Positions 1 to 8,386 of a stretch of 64,000 nucleotides of DNA are shown here, in pieces. Under the pieces are notes generated by a model that was given only the letters and a program-made list of their open reading frames with translations, searched no databases and was not told the origin of the DNA. This DNA is from Geothrix sp. (GTDB taxonomy: Bacteria > Acidobacteriota > Holophagae > Holophagales > Holophagaceae), in assembly GCA_019449415.1 (NCBI GenBank), contig JAGRPP010000011.1:44446-108445 (forward strand). The letters run 5' to 3'. The translations under genes and the position numbers were made by a program. How positions within the stretch are numbered: the first letter of the stretch is position 1; every line of letters starts with the position of its first letter.

Positions 1-94
1 GGTCATGGCCCCAGATTACCCCAGAATCGGGCGGCCTCCCGCCACCTGGAGGCTCACCTCCCGGGCACCTTCCGCCCTAGGATGGTGATTGACC

Positions 95-1696
95 ATGCCG
101 CGACTCCGTCCCATTCTCCCGCTCAGGGCCAGGATCACGCTCCTGGTCACCCTGATCCTGGGTCTGGCCCTCGTCGTCACCGCCGTCATGGTGGATTGGC
201 GCATGGCCCGCCAGACCCGGGAGACCCTGGGCGACAAGGTCATCCTGCTGTCCCGGATCACGGCCGAGGCCGAGGTGGTGCGCGATGGCCTGGTGGGCCT
301 CCGTCCCCCGGACGAGGTGCAGGCCTACGCCGAGCGCATCCGGACCGAAGCCGGCGTGGACTATGTCGTGGTCATCGACATGAACGGCCTGCGGCTCTCG
401 CACCCCAACCGCGCCCTCCTCGGTGCCCGGTTCGCCGGGGGGGATGATGCGGGTGTCTACCTGGGGCGTTCCTACCTGTCCGTTGCCAAGGGCACGCTGG
501 GCATCTCCCTGCGGGCCTTCACCCCCGTGTGGAAGGGGGACCGGCAGGTGGGGGCCGTGGCCGTGGGCATCCTCCAGTCGGGGGTGGACCGCACGGTCGT
601 GAGCGTGCGGAAGCGCATCGTCCTGGGGGGGGTCATCGGCTTCGCGGCGGGGATCCTGGGCGCCATGTATCTCGCGGGCCGGATCAAGAAGATCCTCCTG
701 GGGATGGAGCCCCAGGAGATTTCGACCCTGCTCCAGCAGCGCAGTGCCATGCTGCATTCGGTGCGGGAGGGCATCATCGGGGTGAACCGGGATCTGGTGG
801 TCACCATCGTCAACGAGGAGGCGCTGCGCCTCTTCGCGCTGGCGGGAAGCCACTGCGAACTGGTGGGCCATCCGGTGGAGGAGGTCCTCCCCAGCTCGAG
901 GCTCCGCACCGTGATCGAAACGGGGCAGGCGGAGTACGACCAGGAGGGCGACATCCTGGGACTGAAGATCCTGACGAATCGGGTCCCGGTGGTGGTCGAG
1001 GGGCGCATCACCGGGGCCCTGGCCACTTTCCGCGACATCACGGAGATGAACCGGCTGGCGGAGCAGCTGACGGGGGTCCGCTTCTATGCCGACGCCCTCC
1101 GGGCCCAGACCCACGAATTCATGAACAAGCTGCATGTGATCCTCGGCCTGGTGCGGCTGGAGGAGTACGAGCGGCTCAAGACCTTCATCACCGGGGTGGC
1201 CGGCCGACTGGATGACGAGGTGGGCTTCGTGGTCCAGCGGATCAAGGACCCTGTCGTCGCGGGCTTCCTGCTCGCCCGCTTCTCGTCGACGCGGGAGCAG
1301 AACATTCTCATGACCTTGGATCAGGACGCCTCACTGCCCCCCTGCCCGGATGATTCGGTCTCCCATGACCTCGTCACGGTCCTCGGCAACCTGCTGGAGA
1401 ACGCGGTCGAGGCCATCGGAGAAGGGCCCCGCCGGGAGATCCAGGTTTCCCTCCGGCCCGAGGGCACCCAGCTGCACCTGTCCGTCCAGGACAGCGGCCC
1501 CGGCCTGCCCGAGGAGGTCCTGGCCCGGGCCTTCACGCTGGGGTTCTCCACCAAGGGCGAGAACCGCGGCTTCGGGCTGTGGCAGGCCGCCCGGACCATC
1601 GAGGCCCGGGGTGGCCGGCTGGTGGGCCGGAACCGGGAGAAGGGGGGCGCGGTCTTCACCGCCTCGCTGAACCTGTTTCCGGGGGAGGAACCATGA
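95..1696 (+). CDS. DcuS/CitA-family sensor histidine kinase
   Basis: Membrane sensor kinase, 533 aa from ATG 95 (a TTG at 89 is the alternative; AGGATGG lies upstream). Seen: TM1 about residues 13-33, a periplasmic Cache/CitA-like sensor (SHPNRALLG near 100), TM2 about 174-195, a PAS domain about 215-325, the family H-box THEFMNKLH with phospho-acceptor H340, N-box NLLENAVEAI near 432 and G-box DSGPGLPEE near 468. This architecture belongs to kinases that detect citrate or C4-dicarboxylates. It overlaps the response regulator by ATGA and sits upstream of dctA, so a dicarboxylate ligand is inferred. Confidence 0.93.
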   Translation: MPRLRPILPLRARITLLVTLILGLALVVTAVMVDWRMARQTRETLGDKVILLSRITAEAEVVRDGLVGLRPPDEVQAYAERIRTEAGVDYVVVIDMNGLRLSHPNRALLGARFAGGDDAGVYLGRSYLSVAKGTLGISLRAFTPVWKGDRQVGAVAVGILQSGVDRTVVSVRKRIVLGGVIGFAAGILGAMYLAGRIKKILLGMEPQEISTLLQQRSAMLHSVREGIIGVNRDLVVTIVNEEALRLFALAGSHCELVGHPVEEVLPSSRLRTVIETGQAEYDQEGDILGLKILTNRVPVVVEGRITGALATFRDITEMNRLAEQLTGVRFYADALRAQTHEFMNKLHVILGLVRLEEYERLKTFITGVAGRLDDEVGFVVQRIKDPVVAGFLLARFSSTREQNILMTLDQDASLPPCPDDSVSHDLVTVLGNLLENAVEAIGEGPRREIQVSLRPEGTQLHLSVQDSGPGLPEEVLARAFTLGFSTKGENRGFGLWQAARTIEARGGRLVGRNREKGGAVFTASLNLFPGEEP

Positions 1697-2409
1697 TCCG
1701 GGTGCTGCTGGTCGAAGACGATCCCATGGTGGCGGAGCTGAACCGGATGTACCTGAGCCGGATGGGCGGCTTCGAGATCGTGGCGTCCGTGCGCAGCGCC
1801 CCCGAGGCGCTGGCGCTGCTCCAGGAGCGGCCGGTGGACCTGCTGCTGCTGGACATCTTCATGCCCGGGCAGAGCGGCATCGACCTCATGCGCGAAATCC
1901 GGAGGCAGGCCCTGGATGCGGATGTGATCTTCGTGACCGCCGCCCGGGACACGGCGACCATCGACCGGGCCCTGAAGCTGGGCGCGGTGGACTACCTCAT
2001 CAAGCCCTTCGAGTTCGAGCGTCTCAAGCAGGCGCTCGAACACTACCGCGAGACCCGGCACATGATTCGGCGCGGGGAGAGCCTCGACCAGAGCGCGCTG
2101 GACCGGCGCCTGGGCCGACGGCCCCTGGAGGACCGGAAGGCGGAGGGGCTTCCCAAGGGGCTCGACCGGAACACCCTGGACAAGGTGCTGAAGGCGATCG
2201 GCGCGTGGCCGGAGCAGTCCCCCTGGTTCACCGCCGAGGAGATCGGCCAGCAGGTGGGCATCTCCAGGGTTTCCGTGCGGAAGTACTTCGAATTCCTCGG
2301 CACGCTGAAAGTGCTGCGCATGGAACCCGGGTATGGCACCGGCGGGCGCCCGGTCCACCGCTTCCTGCTTCAGAAGGCCTACCTGCGGGAGGCCCAGCGG
2401 TTCTTGTGA
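1693..2409 (+). CDS. CitB/DcuR-family response regulator
   Basis: Response regulator, 238 aa, cognate to the kinase with which it overlaps (ATG at 1693, kinase TGA at 1694). The receiver domain has the acidic pocket E8/D9/D10, phospho-acceptor D54 in LLLLDIFMPG and the conserved Lys in YLIKPFEF. The C-terminal half carries a helix-turn-helix around EIGQQVGISRVSVRKYFEF, typical of CitB/DcuR/MalR regulators. The likely target is the downstream dctA promoter, where an inverted repeat is visible. Confidence 0.93.
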   Translation: MIRVLLVEDDPMVAELNRMYLSRMGGFEIVASVRSAPEALALLQERPVDLLLLDIFMPGQSGIDLMREIRRQALDADVIFVTAARDTATIDRALKLGAVDYLIKPFEFERLKQALEHYRETRHMIRRGESLDQSALDRRLGRRPLEDRKAEGLPKGLDRNTLDKVLKAIGAWPEQSPWFTAEEIGQQVGISRVSVRKYFEFLGTLKVLRMEPGYGTGGRPVHRFLLQKAYLREAQRFL

Positions 2410-2439
2410 GCCGCCTTCCAGGCTTCGCTTTCAAAAGTT

Positions 2440-2498
2440 CCAATTCCCGGAATCAACTTCCAGAACGGCCGTGCCGCGTCCGGGCCATTCAGAATTGG
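2440..2498. promoter_or_regulatory. Inverted repeat upstream of dctA, possible regulator site
   Basis: CCAATTC at 2440-2446 is mirrored by GAATTGG at 2492-2498 in the 249-bp gap between the response regulator and dctA. Binding by the CitB-like regulator is inference from position only; no consensus was tested. Confidence 0.3.
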
Positions 2499-2658
2499 GA
2501 AACCTACCCGTCGGTCATGTGAGCAGTGCGCCTGCTCGGCAATCGGGGCCCTCCCCGGTTTTCGCCTCGACCTCCGGCATCTTTCCCACCGCGTTTCCAT
2601 CCGGCTCCATCGGGGCCGCCTATCACCCATGCCTGGATCTTCTGAAAGGACCATCCAC

Positions 2659-3966
2659 ATGTTCAAGCGAGCTGCCTCAAAACTGTACAACTGGGTCGCG
2701 CTCATGATCGTTCTCGGCGCGCTGCTGGGGCACTTCTACCCCAGCGTGGCCGTGAAAATGCAGCCCCTGGCCGACGGCTTCATCGCCCTCATCAAGATGC
2801 TCATCCCGCCGGTGATCCTCTGCAGCGTGGTGCTGGGCATCGCGGGCTCCGGCAGCATCAAGAAGGCCGGGCGCGTGGGCGGGAAAGCCATCCTGTACTT
2901 CGAGATCGTCAGCACGCTGGCGCTGGTGATCGGCCTCGTCATGGCCAATGTGTTCGGGCCCGGACGGAGCTTCCACGCCGACCCCTCCAAGCTCGATCCC
3001 AAGCTGGTGGCCGGCTATGTCGCCCAGGCGCAGCACCTGACCATCTCGGATCACCTCCTGAAGATGATCCCCAAGACGATGTTCAGCGCGTTCACCGATG
3101 GCGACATCCTCCAGGTGCTGCTGATCTCCGTGCTGCTCGGGTTCTCCGTCGCGGCCCTCAGCGAGAAGCACAAGGCGCCCCTCATCGGCTTCCTGGAGAA
3201 TGTCAGCAAGATGTTCTTCGGCGTCATGCACCAGATCCTCTACCTCGCTCCCATCGGCGCCGGTGCCGCCATCGCCTACACCATCGGCAAGTTCGGCCTG
3301 AAGTCGCTGATCCCCATGGCGCAGCTCATCTTCCTCTTCTACGCGACCTGCGCCGTCTTCATCTTCCTCGTGCTGGGGCTCATCGCCCGGCTGGCGGGCT
3401 TCAACATCTTCAAGGTGGTGGGCTACATCAAGGACGAGCTCCTGCTGGTCATGGCCACCAGCTCTTCCGAGTCCGCGCTGATCCCCCTGATGGAGAAGAT
3501 GGAGAAGCTGGGCCTCTCCAAGTCCATCGTCGGGCTGGTGATTCCCACCGGCTACTCGTTCAACTTGGACGGCACGAACATCTACATGACCCTGGCGTCG
3601 CTGTTCATCGCCCAGGCGCTGGGCATCGAGCTCACGCTGGGTCAGCAGATGGGCATTCTCGTGGTGGCGATGATCACCAGCAAGGGGGCCGCTGGCGTCA
3701 CCGGCTCCGGGTTCATCACCCTGGCCGCCACCCTGGCGGTGGTCCCCGGCATCCCCGTGGCCGGCATGGCCCTCATCCTCGGCATCGACAAGTTCATGTC
3801 CGAGGCCCGCGCCATCACCAACCACATCGGCAACTGCATTGCCGCCGTCGTGATGGCCAGCTGGGAGAAGGAACTGGACTGGGACACCTTCCACGCCACC
3901 CTGGGACGGTCCAAGGTCGCGGCTCCCGTAGCTGAAGTGCCGGTCCTTGCGAGCGAAGTGGAGTGA
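2659..3966 (+). CDS. dctA: C4-dicarboxylate:cation symporter DctA (DAACS family)
   Basis: Inner-membrane secondary carrier, 435 aa, for uptake of succinate, fumarate, malate or a related acidic substrate with H+ or Na+. Family signatures seen: the serine-rich reentrant loop [13 protein letters not shown], the NLDGTNIYM motif, and [18 protein letters not shown] near the C-terminus, which favours DctA over GltP. ATG 2659 is chosen because GAAAGGA lies 8 bases upstream; an in-frame ATG at 2629 lacks an SD. Preceded by the two-component system and followed by a strong terminator. The last 141 bases are duplicated at 5921-6061. Confidence 0.93.
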   Translation: MFKRAASKLYNWVALMIVLGALLGHFYPSVAVKMQPLADGFIALIKMLIPPVILCSVVLGIAGSGSIKKAGRVGGKAILYFEIVSTLALVIGLVMANVFGPGRSFHADPSKLDPKLVAGYVAQAQHLTISDHLLKMIPKTMFSAFTDGDILQVLLISVLLGFSVAALSEKHKAPLIGFLENVSKMFFGVMHQILYLAPIGAGAAIAYTIGKFGLKSLIPMAQLIFLFYATCAVFIFLVLGLIARLAGFNIFKVVGYIKDELLLVMATSSSESALIPLMEKMEKLGLSKSIVGLVIPTGYSFNLDGTNIYMTLASLFIAQALGIELTLGQQMGILVVAMITSKGAAGVTGSGFITLAATLAVVPGIPVAGMALILGIDKFMSEARAITNHIGNCIAAVVMASWEKELDWDTFHATLGRSKVAAPVAEVPVLASEVE

Positions 3967-3987
3967 CACCTGCGGGTGGAATCGGAA

Positions 3988-4010
3988 ACGGGGGCTCAGG
4001 CCCCCGTTTT
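3988..4010 (+). terminator. Rho-independent terminator of dctA
   Basis: Perfect stem ACGGGGGC / GCCCCCGT with loop TCAG, followed by TTTT, 22 bases after the dctA stop. It may also serve the convergent sigma-factor gene. Confidence 0.85.
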
Positions 4011-4021
4011 GATTGAGGCCC

Positions 4022-5026
4022 TCACCCCTCGGTGGTCCGCCAGGAAATCGCGGTGAGTTTCTGGGGCGCAAGGACGGACCGGATCCAGGCGATGCGGCCC
4101 TGGTCGTCCACGTCGATCAGCATGACCCAGCGCGGCGCGCGCGGGCCGGCCTCGGGGACGTCCCATTCCCCGAGCTGGGCGGGCAGGCCGTTGACCTCGC
4201 GAAGGGCCAGCCGCATGGGAGGGCCCTGCTGGGCGATGTTGAGGAAGAACCGGGCGATGGCGGAGGGCCCCAGGATGGGGATCCCCGCGGAGGCGTAGAC
4301 TCCGCCGCCATCGCCGCAGGCCGTGGCCTGTGGGGTGAACAGGGCTTCCAGGGCGGGCAGGTTCTGGGCGGCCAGGGCCTCCTGGAACCGCCGCAGCGCC
4401 CGCTCGGTGAGTTCCCGCTTCCGGGCGGCCGGGTAGCTCGGCCGTTTGAGGGCCTTGCGCGCCCGGTGCAGGGTCACCTTCACGTTGGATTCGGACAGGC
4501 CCAGCACCCGGGCCGTTTCCTCCACCGAATGATCAAAGACCTCGCGCAGCAGGAACACCGCCCGCTGCTGGGGGCTGAGGTCTTCCAGCGCCACGAGGAA
4601 GGCGTAGGAGCCGGCCTCCAGCAGGTCGAAGCGCTCCTGCGGGGCCTCGACCGCTGGGTCCGCAGCTTCCCACTCGACCGGCCCCGGCAGCCAGACCCCG
4701 GGGTAGGCCCGTGATCTCCTGCGCCGCAGCAGGTCCTTGGACAAATTGACCGCGATGGTCACCAGCCAGGGGCGGAGGGTGGAGGCCTGGTCCGCCGGGG
4801 GGCGCTGGATGGCGCGCAGGAACGTCTCCTGCACGACGTCATCGGCATCCGCGGGCGACCCCGTCATGCGATAGCTGACCCCCCAGAGCAGCTTCCGGTG
4901 ATGCTCGAACGCGTGGGCGAGGGTGGCTGGATCCACGGATTCCTCGGCGGGCAAGGGAAGGGGCCGGAGCGGCAGGCGCCGGTCCTCCCCCATTGGCAGG
5001 CTCCGGTGTCGCGAGCTGGTTGGCAT
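4022..5026 (-). CDS. ECF41-type RNA polymerase sigma factor with C-terminal SnoaL-like domain
   Basis: Extracytoplasmic-function sigma factor, 334 aa. Sigma region 2 (DADDVVQETFLRAIQ), region 4 (LSPQQRAVFLLREVF through SESNVKVTLHRARKAL), then a roughly 130-residue SnoaL/NTF2-like extension. ECF41 proteins carry a DGGGK motif in that extension; here it reads DGGGV, and an NGLPA motif follows. The extension in this family acts as a built-in regulator instead of an anti-sigma factor. Start 5026 has AAGGGGAT upstream; longer in-frame starts lack support. The upstream gene on the same strand is the usual ECF41 partner, an AhpD/CMD-like protein. Confidence 0.88.
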   Translation of the reverse strand: MPTSSRHRSLPMGEDRRLPLRPLPLPAEESVDPATLAHAFEHHRKLLWGVSYRMTGSPADADDVVQETFLRAIQRPPADQASTLRPWLVTIAVNLSKDLLRRRRSRAYPGVWLPGPVEWEAADPAVEAPQERFDLLEAGSYAFLVALEDLSPQQRAVFLLREVFDHSVEETARVLGLSESNVKVTLHRARKALKRPSYPAARKRELTERALRRFQEALAAQNLPALEALFTPQATACGDGGGVYASAGIPILGPSAIARFFLNIAQQGPPMRLALREVNGLPAQLGEWDVPEAGPRAPRWVMLIDVDDQGRIAWIRSVLAPQKLTAISWRTTEG

Positions 5027-5156
5027 GATGATCCCCTTCACGTCCCTTTGAAACCGTGAACCCACCTGGACCCAGGGGGGACATGCCCTCGGTGCAACGG
5101 CCCCCTCCTGGCGGCGAGTCCAGGAGGGGGCTTCAGGAAAACCGAAAGCCGTGGGC

Positions 5157-5636
5157 CTAGGTGCCAGACACCAGGGCAGCCACGCTGTGGGCGACATAGG
5201 TCCCGGTCGGCGTCTGGAAGCCGATGTTCAGCCGGTTCCAGCCGTTGATGGCGACGATGGCCAGGGTGAGGTCGACGAGCTGGGCCTCGCTGAAGTGGGC
5301 CCGAACCCGCTCGAATACCTCGTCGGGTACCCCGCCCTCGGGGAGGCGCGTGAGGGCTTCGCCCCAGGCCAGGGCGGCCTTTTCCCGGTCGGTGTACATG
5401 GGTGCCTCCCGCCAGGCGCTCAGGAGGTAGAGCCGCTGCTCGGTCTCCTCCGCGGCCCTGAGTTCCTTGGTGTGCATGTCGAGGCAGAACGCGCAGCCGT
5501 TGATCTGGGAGACCCGCAGCTTGACGAGTTCGACCAGCGAGGGTTCCAGCCCCGCCTTGTGCCCATGCATTTCCAGACCCAGCATCGCCCTGAGGGCGCC
5601 CGGCGAGGCCTTGGCGTAGTCCAATCGAGGTTGCAT
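5157..5636 (-). CDS. Carboxymuconolactone decarboxylase/AhpD-like protein
   Basis: 159-aa all-alpha protein of the CMD/AhpD family. The redox CxxC with following His is present (CAFCLDMH), as in alkylhydroperoxidase-type members. Start 5636 is set by AAGGAG six bases upstream. It lies 130 bases upstream of the ECF41 sigma gene on the same strand. ECF41 factors are characteristically linked to COE genes (CMD, oxidoreductase or epimerase) and activate them, so regulation by the adjacent sigma factor is inferred. Substrate unknown. A GC hairpin with arms CCCCCTCCTGG/CCAGGAGGGGG (5101-5131) lies between the two genes. Confidence 0.85.
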   Translation of the reverse strand: MQPRLDYAKASPGALRAMLGLEMHGHKAGLEPSLVELVKLRVSQINGCAFCLDMHTKELRAAEETEQRLYLLSAWREAPMYTDREKAALAWGEALTRLPEGGVPDEVFERVRAHFSEAQLVDLTLAIVAINGWNRLNIGFQTPTGTYVAHSVAALVSGT

Positions 5637-5837
5637 GGTAGCTCCTTGGTGGTGGCATCCGCGGCGCGACGTGCGGTGGATGCGGGTGGTTGATCGGGCA
5701 CACCCCGGATCGGAACCCGGCTGGGACGGCCCTGCACCCCATGACACGCATCGAGGTGCGGAAGGGTTACAGGGAACCTGATTGGATCCCGTCCGTTCGC
5801 CGGCCACCCGGGTCCACCGGAGCTCCGCGACGGTAGA

Positions 5838-5920
5838 ATGGCCGCCTTGAACCCATACCATCCCTCCCTCCATGAGCTTGTGGCGGTGCTGGAACGCACG
5901 CCCGCCAGCCTGCCGGCGCT
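5838..5920 (+). pseudogene. N-terminal fragment of a DinB-like gene
   Basis: From ATG 5838 the reading frame gives MAALNPYHPSLHELVAVLER and then TPASLPAL, which resembles the start of small DinB_2-type proteins with a TP-x-L-x-x-L pattern. After about 27 codons the similarity stops and the DNA becomes the 3' end of a dctA copy in another frame, so the rest of the gene is missing. The DinB assignment rests on a short stretch and is tentative; that a gene 5' end is truncated here is more secure. A TAGAAT hexamer overlaps the start codon. Confidence 0.45.
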
Positions 5921-6061
5921 ATCGGCAACTGCATCGCCGCCGTGGTCATGGCCAGCTGGGAGAAGGAACTGGACTGGGACACCTTCCACGCCACCCTGGG
6001 ACGGTCCAAGGTCGCGGCTCCCGTAGCTGAAGTGCCGGCCCTCGCGAGTGAAGTGGAATAG
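5921..6061 (+). pseudogene. 3' remnant of a second dctA
   Basis: These 141 bases match 3826-3966 (the last 46 codons and stop of dctA) without any gap, with about nine differences. Most differences are synonymous (ATT/ATC, GTC/GTG, CTT/CTC, AGC/AGT, GAG/GAA), one changes Val to Ala, and the stop is TAG instead of TGA. This pattern suggests a once-functional paralog whose upstream part was deleted. It has no start and is out of frame with the fragment before it. Confidence 0.9.
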
Positions 6062-6079
6062 CGGCCGATCCAACTGACG

Positions 6080-6115
6080 CGCAAAGGGCGGGGGCTGCGG
6101 CCCCCGCCCTTTGCG
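6080..6115 (+). terminator. GC-rich terminator hairpin after the dctA remnant
   Basis: Perfect 16-bp stem CGCAAAGGGCGGGGGC / GCCCCCGCCCTTTGCG with a 4-base loop, 18 bases after the remnant stop. No clear T-tract. Probably inherited from the lost dctA copy. Confidence 0.6.
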
Positions 6116-6177
6116 TTGGTGCAGTTCTCAGGGTGAGGACCCGAGGTGGAGCTTGCGACGGGAGGCTTTCGGGCAAA

Positions 6178-6205
6178 GCAAAGGGGGCCATGCGGCCCCC
6201 TTTGC
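6178..6205 (-). terminator. Hairpin downstream of rpsR
   Basis: Perfect 12-bp stem GCAAAGGGGGCC / GGCCCCCTTTGC with loop ATGC, about 95 bases past the rpsR stop. Smaller hairpins (AACTTCC/GGAAGTT and CCGAG/CTCGG) lie between it and the gene. Role as terminator is inferred. Confidence 0.55.
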
Positions 6206-6300
6206 GCAAGGCTACCAGCGCTTGCGAACTAGCCCCAAACTTCCTGCGGAAGTTCGGGATAAGGCGCTGTAACGACCGAGCGAGCTCGGCCTAACAGTGC

Positions 6301-6567
6301 CTAATCCGTGGCGAAGGGCAGCAGCGCGATGTTGCGGGCGCGCTTGATGGCTTCCACGAGGGCGCGCTGGTGGACGGCACACACGCCGCTGGTGCGGCGG
6401 GGCAGCACCTTGCCGCGCTCGGGGGTGAAGGCCTGGAGGGTCTTCACATCCTTGTAGTCGATCATGAGGGACTTCTCGACGCAGAACTTGCAGAACTTGG
6501 CGCGTCGGCCCCCAAAGGCCTTCTTCTTCTTGGGCTTGCCCTTCTTGGCGTCGCTGCGGCGCTTCAT
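6301..6567 (-). CDS. rpsR: 30S ribosomal protein S18
   Basis: 88-aa ribosomal protein with basic N-terminus, the conserved KFCKFCVEK segment, the YKDVKTLQ stretch, and the [12 protein letters not shown] / [12 protein letters not shown] core. It binds 16S rRNA beside S6 on the small-subunit platform. Its ATG overlaps the rpsF stop by ATGA, so the two are translationally coupled. The usual ssb and rplI members of this operon are absent. Confidence 0.97.
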   Translation of the reverse strand: MKRRSDAKKGKPKKKKAFGGRRAKFCKFCVEKSLMIDYKDVKTLQAFTPERGKVLPRRTSGVCAVHQRALVEAIKRARNIALLPFATD

Positions 6568-6953
6568 CCCATCACCTCTTCAGCGGAGCGTTCCTTGATG
6601 CCGGCCTGGGCCTTGCGCTTGGCTTCGCGCTCGATGCGCTGCTTGGCGCGACCCGCGGCCTTTTCAGCCTCGTCCATGCGGACGCTCAGGTACTTGATGA
6701 CCGAATCGTGGTTGCGGAAGCGGCGCTCCAGCTCGGCGATGAGGTCGGGTCCGGCGTTCATCTCGAAGAGCGTGTAGTAGCCCTCGCTGAACTTCTGGAC
6801 TTCGTAGGCCAGCTTCTTGCGGCCCCACTTGTCGGTCTTGAGCAACTCGCCACCCTGCTCGGCAATGATCCCCTCGAACTGCTTGACGAGCTCATCGCTC
6901 TGCTCGTCTGTCAGCGTGGGGGAGGCGATGAAGATGGTCTCGTAATGACGCAT
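6564..6953 (-). CDS. rpsF: 30S ribosomal protein S6
   Basis: 129-aa S6, starting with the typical MRHYETIFI strand and containing [15 protein letters not shown]; partner of S18 in the platform of the 30S subunit. AAGGAGG lies just upstream of ATG 6953. The C-terminal tail is lysine/arginine-rich and slightly longer than in E. coli before modification. Part of the pth-rpsF-rpsR run. Confidence 0.97.
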   Translation of the reverse strand: MRHYETIFIASPTLTDEQSDELVKQFEGIIAEQGGELLKTDKWGRKKLAYEVQKFSEGYYTLFEMNAGPDLIAELERRFRNHDSVIKYLSVRMDEAEKAAGRAKQRIEREAKRKAQAGIKERSAEEVMG

Positions 6954-7076
6954 CTGTCCTCCTTGTGGATGTGAAGCCCCCTATGGATTCCAGGGAGCAA
7001 GGAAGAGCCCTCCAGCGGAGGACGCGAAGGAACAGTTTCGCGTGGAAAGGCTTGGAGATCAATGAAAAGTCTGGAA

Positions 7077-7646
7077 TCAGGCCCCCCAGAACTCCGCCGG
7101 ATTCACCTGGTTCGCGAGACCGCCCAGGTCCTCGGTGGCGCCCAGCAGCTCCAGGAAGCGCGCGAAGGGTGCGTCCTGGGCCTCCAGCCGCTCCCATTCG
7201 GGGTCGGTCCAGTGGCCCAGCACGAAATCCACGAGGGGCCGCTGGAAGGGGCCGATACCGAGACGCAGGCGGGCGATGTCCTGGGTGCCCAGGCACTCGA
7301 AGACCGAGCGCAGGCCGTTGTGACCGCCATCCGAGCCGTTCAGGCGGAAGCGGCCCGTGCCCAGGGGCAGGTCCTTGTCGTCATAGAGCAGGATCAGGCG
7401 GCGGGGGTAGATCCCGGCGCCCTCCGCCTGGGCGCAGGCCTCGCCCGAGAGGTTCATGTAGGTGTTGGGGACCAGGGCCTGCAGGCGGTCCGTCAGGGGG
7501 TAGAGGGCCCCGGAGGGGAACCGTCTCGTGGGCGCCGGCGCCAGATTCCGGTCCGCCATCCAGCGCTGCAGCAGCAGGCGGCCGAGGTTGTGACGGGTGT
7601 CCTGGTAATCAGGGCCCGGATTTCCGAGGGGTACCAAGGTCCACAT
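7077..7646 (-). CDS. pth: Peptidyl-tRNA hydrolase
   Basis: Hydrolyses peptidyl-tRNA released from stalled ribosomes. Signatures: LGNPGPDYQDTRHNLG with the catalytic His after TR, the Asn in NTYMNLSGE, the catalytic Asp region LLYDDKDLPLG and the GGHNGLRS loop. The start at 7646 (MWTLVPLGNPG) fits the family; ATG 7658 adds only MHQL, and neither has a strong SD. About 189 aa. It lies upstream of rpsF on the same strand and downstream of the rplY region, a common bacterial arrangement. Confidence 0.93.
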   Translation of the reverse strand: MWTLVPLGNPGPDYQDTRHNLGRLLLQRWMADRNLAPAPTRRFPSGALYPLTDRLQALVPNTYMNLSGEACAQAEGAGIYPRRLILLYDDKDLPLGTGRFRLNGSDGGHNGLRSVFECLGTQDIARLRLGIGPFQRPLVDFVLGHWTDPEWERLEAQDAPFARFLELLGATEDLGGLANQVNPAEFWGA

Positions 7647-7691
7647 GAGCTGATGCATCCCGAGTCGTGAGGTCCCAGTCTTCAGCAAACG

Positions 7692-7717
7692 CGGTGGGCG
7701 CCGCAAGGCGCCCACCG
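7692..7717 (-). terminator. Terminator hairpin after the DUF6448 gene
   Basis: Perfect 11-bp stem CGGTGGGCGCC / GGCGCCCACCG with loop GCAA, 20 bases past the stop of the DUF6448 gene and 46 bases before pth. The T-run is weak (CGTTTG on the minus strand). Confidence 0.6.
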
Positions 7718-7736
7718 GGGGAAGGGACCTTCACAC

Positions 7737-8354
7737 TCAGTGCTGGTGGTGGGACTCGGCCTTGGGAGCCTCGGCGGTCCCGGCATGGGCGCCGCCGGCC
7801 GCCGCGCGGTAGACGCCGTCCACATAGTGGAGGAAGTCCACATAGGCGGCCACGGCCCGGCGGCCTTCGGCCAGGTCCACGGATTCCTGGGCCCGGGTCG
7901 CGCGGGCCTGCTTGAAGCGGGCCTCGAGCCCGGGCTTGAGGACGCCGTGCATGAGATCGAACACGGGCTTCAGGTCGCCGGAGGCCAGGGCCTTGTCGGC
8001 GGCGGGGATGGCAGGACCCAGGTCCAGGCCCGCAGGCTTGAGGCCCGTGTAGGGGGCGCCTTCGCCCGCACGGTGGACCCGGACGAGGGTCTCGAAGAAG
8101 TAGGCGTCGGCCAGGTCCTTGGCCTCGGTCCCGAGGGCGCGGACGGCGAGGGTGCGCGCGAAGGCGGCGCGGATCTGGGGCTCGTCGTCCGGTTTCACCC
8201 AGACCAGGACTGGGCCCGCGTCGCCCTTGGCGAGGGCTTTCCGGGCGGCCACGACCACGGGGCCGTCGAGGGCGTCGCAATGGGCCTGGAGTGGCCAGGC
8301 GGAGAGGCCCAGCAGGGCGGCGGCCAACAGCGCGGGAAGAGGGGATAGTCGCAT
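7737..8354 (-). CDS. DUF6448 family exported protein
   Basis: 205-aa secreted or periplasmic protein: signal peptide MRLSPLPALLAAALLGLSAW ending near QA-HC, then a mostly helical domain with family landmarks HCDALDGPVV, VLVWVKPDDE, YFFETLVRVHR and YTGLKPAG. The C-terminus is His-rich (HHQH) and may bind metal. Function unknown. Start 8354 is supported by AAGGAA six bases upstream. It follows a TetR regulator by 32 bases, so the pair is probably one transcript controlled by that regulator. Confidence 0.8.
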   Translation of the reverse strand: MRLSPLPALLAAALLGLSAWPLQAHCDALDGPVVVAARKALAKGDAGPVLVWVKPDDEPQIRAAFARTLAVRALGTEAKDLADAYFFETLVRVHRAGEGAPYTGLKPAGLDLGPAIPAADKALASGDLKPVFDLMHGVLKPGLEARFKQARATRAQESVDLAEGRRAVAAYVDFLHYVDGVYRAAAGGAHAGTAEAPKAESHHQH

Positions 8355-8386
8355 GGCGTTCCTTTCGTGCGGAGGACCGCAGGGGC

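Noticed and set aside
5637..5837. TGTCAT...CGTC on the minus strand upstream of the CMD gene as an ECF41 promoter
   Set aside because: The two elements are only about 11 bases apart instead of about 16 and the first deviates from TGTCACA.
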